Positions 58,048 to 64,000 of a stretch of 64,000 nt of DNA are shown here, piece by piece. This DNA is from Paenibacillus sp. P25 (GTDB taxonomy: Bacteria; Bacillota; Bacilli; Paenibacillales; NBRC-103111). Below the pieces are notes generated by a model. It was not told the origin of the DNA, ran no database searches, and saw only the letters and a program-made list of their open reading frames with translations. The position numbers and the translations under genes are program-made. How positions within the stretch are numbered: position 1 is the first letter of the stretch; each line of letters begins with the position of its first letter. The stretch covers positions 7,252,001 to 7,316,000 of the forward strand of contig CP085629.1 in assembly GCA_024704175.1 (NCBI GenBank), written 5' to 3'.

Positions 58048-59059
58048 ATGTATAAAATCGTTGTCGCCGGTCGCGGCGGCATGTCCAAAGCCTGGATTGA
58101 TTATGCTCTGAAACGGGAGGATGCCCGGATTGTCGGTCTCGTCGATCTGAGGAAAGAGCAGGCGGAAGCGGCGGCGGAGAAATACGGACTTCGCTGCGGG
58201 ACTTATACCGATGTGAGGGAGGCCATCACGTCGGAGGGGCGAATCTCGTCTTCGACGTAACGATTCCGGACAGCCATGCAGCCGTCACGACGGCCGCCCT
58301 GGAGCTGGGCTGCGACGTCTTCGGCGAGAAGCCGATGTCGACCTCGATGGCCGAGGCGCACCGGCTGGTGGAGCTGGCCGGTAAGCGGGGACGTACCTAT
58401 GCCGTTATGCAGAACCGCAGATATCTCCCGCAAATCCGCGCGTTCCGGGATTTGGTGGTTTCCGGTGCGATCGGACAGGTCGGCTTCGTGAATGCCGATT
58501 TCTTCCTCGGACCGCATTTCGGGGGCTTCCGGGATGCGATGGAAAGCCCGTCGCTGCTCGATATGGCGATCCATACGTTCGACCAGGCCCGGCTGATCAC
58601 CGGCAAGGATCCGGTATCGGTGTACTGCCATGAATTCAACCCGCCGGGGTCGTGGTATGCCGGGAATGCGTCGGCCGTGTGTATCTTCGAATATGAGGAC
58701 GGCGGCGTCTTCTGCTACCGCGGTTCCTGGTGCTCGGAGGGTTCCCCGACCTCCTGGGAGGCCGATTGGCGCATCTCCGGCAGCAAAGGAACCGCCCGCT
58801 GGGACGGAACGACGGCGCCTTACGCCGAAGTGACGGAGCCGTCTGCGGAGCCCTCGTTCATGAGCCGGTTCCGTCGGATTGAGGCGGAGGTGAACTGGCC
58901 GGGGCAATCCGGACATGCGGGTCACGCCTGGACGAAATGTTCGCCGCCCTTCGCGAAGGGCGAAAGCCGGAAACGGACTGCACGGACAATATCAAGAGTA
59001 TGGCGATGGTGTACGGCGCGCTGGAGAGCGCAGCAAGCGGACGGAAGGTCCGGCTGTAA
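58048..59059 (+). CDS. Gfo/Idh/MocA-family oxidoreductase (two frameshifts)
   Basis: About 337 residues. N-terminal Rossmann domain MYKIVVAGRGGMSKAWIDYALK, DLRKEQAEAAAEKY; second frame DVFGEKPMSTSMAEAHRLVELA (EKP motif with catalytic Lys), then MESPSLLDMAIHTFDQARLI. Third part DEMFAALREGRKPETDCTDN is again shifted. Shifts near 58235 and 58922. Oxidises sugar or inositol-like substrates with NAD(P). GAGGAGCGG precedes the ATG. Confidence 0.88.
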
Positions 59060-59093
59060 ACGAGGAAGGACGGTAAGGCTAGGAAGGGATAAG

Positions 59094-59160
59094 GGGGACG
59101 CCTTACGGCGCCATGCAGGGCAAGGCGGAATGCATGGCGCCGGGGAGCGTCCCCTTTTTG
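59094..59160 (+). terminator. Long terminator after Gfo/Idh gene
   Basis: Outer stem GGGGACG/CGTCCCC and inner stem GGCGCCATGCA/TGCATGGCGCC, followed by five T residues. Confidence 0.8.
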
Positions 59161-59161
59161 G

Positions 59162-59414
59162 GTGATCGAGCTGCATGCGGCGGACGGCTATTCGAATTTC
59201 TTATCGCCGCTGACGAATAAGAGGAAGGACCGCTATGGCGGTTCGAGGGAAACAGGTATCGGTTCCCCTGGAAATTATCGATAACGTTCGCAGCGTATGG
59301 GACGATCCGCATTCGGTAAGGGTGTTGGCCGTGAATATGAAGAGGGCGGACCGGCTGGAGGATCCTGTATTTCAAGGAAAAGCCGGTCGAGGTCGCCGGC
59401 TGATTGAAGGCTGA
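59162..59414 (+). pseudogene. Old yellow enzyme (NamA/YqjM-like) remnant
   Basis: [20 protein letters not shown] and, in a shifted frame, [20 protein letters not shown] match the internal part of NADPH dehydrogenase NamA (IELHAAHGY...[16 protein letters not shown]). N- and C-terminal parts are missing, and the rest diverges, so this is an internal fragment. Confidence 0.7.
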
Positions 59415-59474
59415 GGTCGGGCGCCAAAAACCAAGCCGCCGGCGGGCGCCGTGCGGCTTGGTTGGCGAAAGCTT

Positions 59475-59987
59475 TTAGCGCTGCAAGGACTGCACATGCT
59501 CTTCGAGACGATCCCAAGTTTCGGTGATGCCCTGCTCCATGCCCATTTCCATGACGGTTTTCAGCGCTTCTTCGGAAGCGTACAGCGCGCGGCTTACGAG
59601 CTTCGTCTTGCCCTCGTATTCTTCGAAGGTCATCGTAATATCGGACGAGGGCATTCCCTCCGCCACATTGCCTTCGGCATCCGAGAAATAGTCGACATAG
59701 GCGATCTTCTCCGGCGCTTCGATTTCGCGGTAGACCGCTTTGCCCCAAGATTCGAATCCGTAGAAGTCGCCCTGCTTCTCATCGATGCACTTCATGCAGT
59801 AATGCCACACACCGCCCGGACGGAAGTCGACGTTGCATACCGTCAGCGTCCAACCGCGGGGCCCCACCAATGCTTCAGATGCTCGGCTTCGGAGAATGCC
59901 TTGAACACCAGCTCGCGCGGCGCGTCGAATACGCGCTCCAGAATAAGCTCCCGGCCTTCAACTTTGGTCAACATTTTGTTCGTCATG
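59475..59987 (-). CDS. SRPBCC/AHSA1-like protein (frameshifted)
   Basis: About 171 residues. The start ATG at 59987 begins MTNKMLTKVEGRELILERVF, then DAPRELVFKAFSEAEHLKHWWG; adding one C to CCCC near 59860 leads to PRGWTLTVCNVDFRPGGVWH and the rest. Typical AHSA1 protein. Twenty-two bases after the ArsR gene on the same strand; ArsR-SRPBCC pairs are common, usually with ArsR as regulator. Confidence 0.88.
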
Positions 59988-60009
59988 GAAATTCCTCCTG
60001 AAATTTGGT

Positions 60010-60333
60010 TTATTTGTTTTCTTTCGTCCGAAGCTTCCGCAAATAATTCTCCAAAGCGTCGAGCCGTTCATCCCAGACGCCCCGATAGCTCTCGAGCCAT
60101 GCGTCGAGCGCTTGGAACGGCTCCAGCCGCAGCTTGTAATTCCGGCGGTTGGCGGCCGCCTGCACCTCGACCAGCCCGGCGTCCAGCAAAACGCGCAGAT
60201 GCTTCGAAGCTTGGGGTCGCCGGAGTTCCAGCCGGTCGGCGATCTCCCCTACGGTCAAGGGACCTTCCATCAGAAGTTCGACGATGCGCAGGCGGGTGGG
60301 TTCGGCCAGAGCACTGAAAGTCGTTATATCCAT
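60010..60333 (-). CDS. ArsR-family regulator
   Basis: A 107-residue HTH: FSALAEPTRLRIVELLMEGPLTVGEIADRLELRRPQASKHLRVLLDAGLVEV is the full ArsR core (HTH at EIADRLELRRPQASKHLRVL). No metal Cys. First gene of the operon with the SRPBCC gene. Promoter at 60455-60484. Confidence 0.9.
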   Translation of the reverse strand: MDITTFSALAEPTRLRIVELLMEGPLTVGEIADRLELRRPQASKHLRVLLDAGLVEVQAAANRRNYKLRLEPFQALDAWLESYRGVWDERLDALENYLRKLRTKENK

Positions 60334-60454
60334 GGTGCGGATGTTCCCTCATGGAAGCGGTTGACGGCATACGGTACGGCGCGGGCGTTTCCTCCAGTTC
60401 CGGGCAAATCGGGTCACCTCGTTTCATTTTTTGGGTTACCGTACTCACAGTCTT

Positions 60455-60484
60455 AATATACCTTAATGGGAATATTCCTGTCAA
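60455..60484 (-). promoter_or_regulatory. Promoter of arsR-SRPBCC operon
   Basis: On the minus strand TTGACA (60479-60484), 18-base spacer, TATATT (60455-60460). Confidence 0.75.
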
Positions 60485-60610
60485 GGTATATTGCTGTTTT
60501 ATTTTTCAGGGCCGGGGGAAAGCATGGTTTTATTTGATTCATCCCTGGAAGCAGGTGGAAATCCATGGGACAATATAGGTAGTCTGTAAAACCATTCGGT
60601 GAGGTGTAGG

Positions 60611-61600
60611 ATGACCATTCATATTCGTAAGGTCCGACTTCCTGAAGATTACCCGGCGATTGCGGCCGTGCTGAGCGCCCACCGGCCGGAGCCGACAACC
60701 GTGCAGCGACTGCAGGACGAGGACGCGAAAATTCCGGCCCAAGGCCGTTTGGAGAAGAATGAGGAAGGACTGCTTGCAGGCTTTGACCGGCATAAAATCG
60801 TGGCGGAAACGGCGGACGTCCTTGTCATCGGATACGGGGTCGCCTGGCGGGCACCCTGGACGCCGCCCGGCGAGCTGCACCACACCTTGGCCGTGCTGCC
60901 CGGACATGAAAAGCGAGGAGCCGGAAGCGCCTTATACGCGGACCTGGAACGGTGGGCGGAACAGGTGGAAGCGGCCAAGCTGGTCTACATGGTGAAGGAT
61001 GACCGGCCGGACGATGTCCGCTTTGCCGAGCGGAGAGGTTTCACGAAGGAGAGGCATGTATACGAGTCGGTGCTGTCCCTGGCGGAAACCCCGGCCAGCC
61101 GGGAGGAGCCGGTGCTGGAGCGCACGAGGCGGGCGGGCATCCGCTTCACGACGCTGGCGCAGCTTCCCCGGGAAGAGGGCGAACGGCGCCTGTATGAGCT
61201 GTACCGCCGCACGACGCCGGATATTCCCGGCAACCGCGAGACGATGCCGGCATTCGGCGAATGGCGCAAGTGGTGCCTGGAGCTGCCCGGCTCGAAGCCC
61301 AAATACACGCTTCTGGCTATGGACGGCGACCGAATCGTTGGCGTGGCAAATCTGGTGCATCAAGCGGCGACGAACAGCTTTTACCATGAGTATACCGGGG
61401 TACTGCGCGATTACCGGGGCCGGGGCATTGCGCTTTCGCTGAAACGGCTTGCCATCCGGCTGGCCGCTCAAGAAGGGGCGGCGTATCTTAGGACGAACAA
61501 CGATTCGCAGAATGGTCCCATGCTGAGCATCAATTTGGAGCTGCTGGGGTACCGGCCGGTTCCGGGATATTTTAAAATGGTGAAAACAATCGGGCGGTAG
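60611..61600 (+). CDS. Tandem GNAT acetyltransferase
   Basis: About 329 residues with two GNAT folds: the first from MTIHIRKVRLPEDY with LAVLPGHEKRGAGSALYADLE; the second from VLERTRRAGI with EYTGVLRDYRGRGIALSLKRLAI (Gly-rich acetyl-CoA loop) and NNDSQNGPMLSINLELLGY. Double-GNAT proteins often acetylate aminoglycosides or small amines; the substrate is unknown. Confidence 0.88.
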   Translation: MTIHIRKVRLPEDYPAIAAVLSAHRPEPTTVQRLQDEDAKIPAQGRLEKNEEGLLAGFDRHKIVAETADVLVIGYGVAWRAPWTPPGELHHTLAVLPGHEKRGAGSALYADLERWAEQVEAAKLVYMVKDDRPDDVRFAERRGFTKERHVYESVLSLAETPASREEPVLERTRRAGIRFTTLAQLPREEGERRLYELYRRTTPDIPGNRETMPAFGEWRKWCLELPGSKPKYTLLAMDGDRIVGVANLVHQAATNSFYHEYTGVLRDYRGRGIALSLKRLAIRLAAQEGAAYLRTNNDSQNGPMLSINLELLGYRPVPGYFKMVKTIGR

Positions 61601-61674
61601 GCAGGGCGCGGATGTTCCGCTAAGGGACGTCCGCTTTTCTCTTCTTAAGAATCATGATCAGGAGGTTGGTTAAC

Positions 61675-62165
61675 GTGTTGACTTACGAAGTTCGGCCGAT
61701 TCACGGCGTGAAGGATAGACCTTTTCTGTGGGATATGCTGTACGAAATGATTCACATCCCTAAAGATAAACCCCCTAAAGAACTGCTGCTGCGGCTCCCG
61801 GAGATCCGCAAATATCTGGAGGGCTGGGGCAGAGCGGGGACGGCGGCTTCGTCGCCGAGACGGCGGGAGGCAAGGCCCTTGGGGCCGCCTGGTACCGGTT
61901 GACGGATGAGTCGGCCCCCGGCTACGGCTTCGTCGACCGCTTCACGCCGGAGCTGTCGGTCGCGGTGCTGCCGGAGCATACCGGGCGGGGCATCGGCTCC
62001 CGGTCGCTGCAGGCCCTTATTCGGCAAGCCCAGGCCGAAGGCTACCCGGGTCTGTCTCTCAGCGTTGATCCGGCCAACCAGGCTTTGCAGCTGTATCGGC
62101 GGCTTGGTTTTGAGCGCTGCGGCGAATCGGGCACCTCGTGGACGATGCTTCTGCGGTTCCGGTAA
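61675..62165 (+). CDS. GNAT acetyltransferase (frameshifted)
   Basis: About 164 residues. GTG start at 61675 after AGGAGG: YEVRPIHGVKDRPFLWDMLYEMIH; then, after a shift near 61835, ESAPGYGFVDRFTPELSVAV and EHTGRGIGSRSLQALIRQAQA, ending PANQALQLYRRLGFERCG. Adding one G to GGGG restores the frame. Its end overlaps the convergent MFS gene by about 100 bases. Confidence 0.86.
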
Positions 62166-63393
62166 GCCGCAGGCACAGCCACGCGCCCGCGAGAAGCGCC
62201 GTCACGGCGGCGCAGGAGCCGGCCAGGGCCCCGGGCCCGGCCGCTCCCAGCAGCGCGAAGGCGGCCAGCGGGCCGAGCGCCGCCCCGACATCGACGACGG
62301 TCGTATACGTCGTCATGTAGGCGACGGCGGAGCGTCCGGCGGCGGCTGTCGGCGGCGAGCGCGTCCGTGAGCGTGGTGATGGCGGTATTCGCCAGCATCA
62401 CGCAGGCCAGGACGGCGAGCCACGGCGCGAAGGGCGCTGGCGGCGCAAGCAGGCTGAGCGTGAGGGCGGCGATGCCGAGCGCGGCGAGGTACAGCGGCGA
62501 CCGCCCGCGCCGGCCGTCCGACTGTCTCCCGATCCAGGGAGACAGGAAGGGCGACCACGCCCAGCGGGCGGCCTGCACCGCGCCGGCCAGCGAGGCCGCG
62601 CCGAACGCGGCGCCGAAGAGGCGGAGCTCGCCGCCGGGCGGCAGGTGGTCTTCGGCCAGCGGGCTCAGCCCGGAGAGCAGCATGCCGAAGAACACGAGCC
62701 CGACGGCGAAGCCGGACGCAAGCGTGAGCCAGCCGCGGGCGGACAGGCTGCGCCAAAGGCGCGCAGGATAGTCTGCCCCCGGTGCGGACGGAGCGGCGGC
62801 GCGGACGGCGGGAACGTAGCGCAGCACGAACGGCGACGCCAGCGGCATGACCGCGCCGAGCAGCAGTGCTACGGGGCGGGTGCCGAGCCTTTCGGCGAGC
62901 ACGCCTCCGGCCAGCATGCCCGCGAGGTCGCCGAGGCCGATCAGGCCGTTGTAGGTGCCGAGCAGCCTCCCGCGCTGCGAGTCTCCCCCTTTAGCGTTCA
63001 GCACGGTCAAGAATCCGCCGATCCGAAGCAGCGACCAGGCCGCGCCCCATAGGATGCGGGCTGTCAGCAGCGCGATGAACCCTTGCAGCAGGCCGAAAGC
63101 GAGCGTGGTGCCGCAGGCGAGCAGGACGGCGGCGGCCATTCCGCTGCGCTTGGGGATCCGGGCGTAGAGCCAGCCGATCAGCGGGTTGAGCGGCGACCGC
63201 ACGAACCGGTTGGCCGACAGCAAGCACGCCGACCTGCCAGAGCGCATCCAAGGCGAATTCCCGCCAGTACAGGGGCAGAACGATATACAGCATGGAATCG
63301 CCGAGCAGGCAAACCGCGGTTACCCAGGAGACGGCCAGGACCGGGAACGGGGTGGACCCGGCGGAATTGCTTTTGAATAGCGCTCGCAGGAGA
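62059..63393 (-). CDS. MFS transporter (frameshifted)
   Basis: About 445 residues read in three frames: PFPVLAVSWVTAVCLLGDSM and LPLYWREFALDALWQVGVL, then SANRFVRSPLNPLIGWLYAR, AAWSLLRIGGFLTVLNAKGG, LGTYNGLIGLGDLAGMLAGG, and finally TVVDVGAALGPLAAFALLG. Eleven to twelve membrane segments. Shifts near 63228 and 62340. The exact start and stop are uncertain; the start is near 63390. Divergent from an SgrR-like gene, as seen for sugar-efflux or siderophore-related MFS genes. Confidence 0.75.
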
Positions 63394-63439
63394 AACCACT
63401 CCTTTCTTTGCCTCTCATTGTAGGTGGAAAAAGAGGAAA

Positions 63440-63470
63440 GAAAAAGGTAAAATCAATGACAATCATTTCC
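63440..63470. promoter_or_regulatory. Possible Fur-like box
   Basis: AATGACAATCATTTCC resembles half of a Fur box (TGAtAATcATT). One half-site is good, the other poor. It lies between the divergent MFS and SgrR-like genes. Confidence 0.35.
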
Positions 63471-63498
63471 CCTTTTTGCGGAGAGGAGGAGCCGTTCC

Positions 63499-64000
63499 AT
63501 GCAGTTGCTGGAACATTATGTCCGGCTGTACAGCCGGCTAACCCGGCGTTCGCCGGAATCGGCGGCGGAGGGTGCTTACGGGGTGACGCTGCCCGAGCTG
63601 GCGGAGCCGCTTCACTGTTCGGAGCGGAATGTCAAGCTGCTGCTTCAGGGCATGCGGCGGGAGAGCTGGATTGCCTGGCAGCCCGGCCGGGGCCGGGGGC
63701 GGCGCTCGCGTCTGCGTCTGCTGTCCGAGCCCGCGGAGCTTCTTAAGGAGCATACGCTCCGTTTGCTGCGCGAAGGCCGCCAAGGAGGGCTGATCGAGTC
63801 GCTTCGGTTTCTGGCGGATCAAGCGGAACCGTTCGCGGAGGAGGAAGGCGGGAAGGGGGCGGTGCAGCACCAGCTGCAATCGCTCTTCGGCGCGGCCTTC
63901 GGTTACCGGAAAGAGACGCCCGTCTCGGCCGGCGCCTCCGGTCGCCGGGAGGAGCTGGAGGTACTGCGTTTTCCCGCTTACCGCTCCCTCGGCTCGCTGG
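63499..64000 (+). CDS. SgrR-like transcriptional regulator (partial)
   Basis: The first 167 codons are seen; the gene continues past the right edge. N-terminal DNA-binding SgrR-type wHTH: MQLLEHYVRLYSRLTRRSPE, TLPELAEPLHCSERNVKLLL and MRRESWIAWQPGRGRGRRSR. A solute-binding-protein domain normally follows. GAGAGGAGGA precedes the ATG. Divergent to an MFS pump it probably regulates. Confidence 0.85.
   Translation, partial: MQLLEHYVRLYSRLTRRSPESAAEGAYGVTLPELAEPLHCSERNVKLLLQGMRRESWIAWQPGRGRGRRSRLRLLSEPAELLKEHTLRLLREGRQGGLIESLRFLADQAEPFAEEEGGKGAVQHQLQSLFGAAFGYRKETPVSAGASGRREELEVLRFPAYRSLGSL

Overview
The window looks like chromosomal DNA of a Paenibacillus-like member of the Bacillales. The genes have strong AGGAGG-type ribosome binding sites, frequent GTG/TTG starts and a GC-rich composition (estimated by eye). 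Family content fits too: YitT/YczE membrane proteins, stalk-domain proteins, a Bacillus-type CheY, AhpC/AhpF, DUF1294, DUF2325, and many small one-component regulators (MerR, MarR, HxlR, TetR, AraC, ArsR, XRE/MmyB). The genus is inferred, not proven. One RNA gene is present, tRNA-Asp(GTC), lying just upstream of gluQ, whose product modifies that tRNA.

Layout. 1-7 kb: M20 dipeptidase (partial), ribokinase, a FetAB-like ABC exporter, GluQ with tRNA-Asp, a YitT protein and DUF1294. 7-15 kb: DUF2278/lamin-tail protein, a Fur-box-controlled DUF2325 gene, ArsR plus an oxidoreductase, a VanZ remnant, a short YidC-like insertase, a NiCoT nickel/cobalt permease and an exported asparaginase. 16-27 kb: SulP permease, a TipA-like MerR regulator, stalk-domain protein, PhoX-like phosphatase behind a Pho-box-like array, CheY, GPP34 protein, a UbiA/DPPR-synthase-like prenyltransferase with a membrane partner, and a second, lipoprotein asparaginase. 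27-36 kb: oxidoreductase with divergent XRE regulator, quinone reductase and MFS pump with HxlR regulators, and ahpCF. About 36.5-44.1 kb is an AT-richer island: MarR/DoxX, an FMN-binding protein, a guanidine-I riboswitch with a ykkC/ykkD exporter pair interrupted by two insertion sequences, YczE/MarR and a GNAT. 44-55 kb: regulator-enzyme cassettes (SDRs with AraC, MerR, TetR or MarR; SRPBCC; a VOC-AlkD-TetR operon). 55-64 kb: His-rich membrane protein with HD hydrolase, FAD oxidoreductase, Gfo/Idh oxidoreductase, ArsR-SRPBCC operon, GNATs, and a MFS/SgrR-like divergent pair.

The most notable locus is 37.9-42.4 kb. A complete guanidine-I (ykkC) riboswitch is followed by an ISL3-family element inserted exactly in the U-tract of its terminator, with an 8-bp target duplication. 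That element carries a YopX-like gene and a Cys-rich gene translationally coupled to the transposase. A second, IS3-family element is inserted after codon 2 of ykkD with a 3-bp duplication; its right end supplies a new in-frame ATG.

About 30 genes carry single-base frameshifts, many in homopolymers, one pair compensating within a conserved motif. This points to base-calling errors in the assembly more than to gene decay. I annotate such genes as single CDSs spanning the shift. A few true remnants (VanZ, DoxX-like, NamA/OYE-like, an AraC fragment) are marked as pseudogenes.
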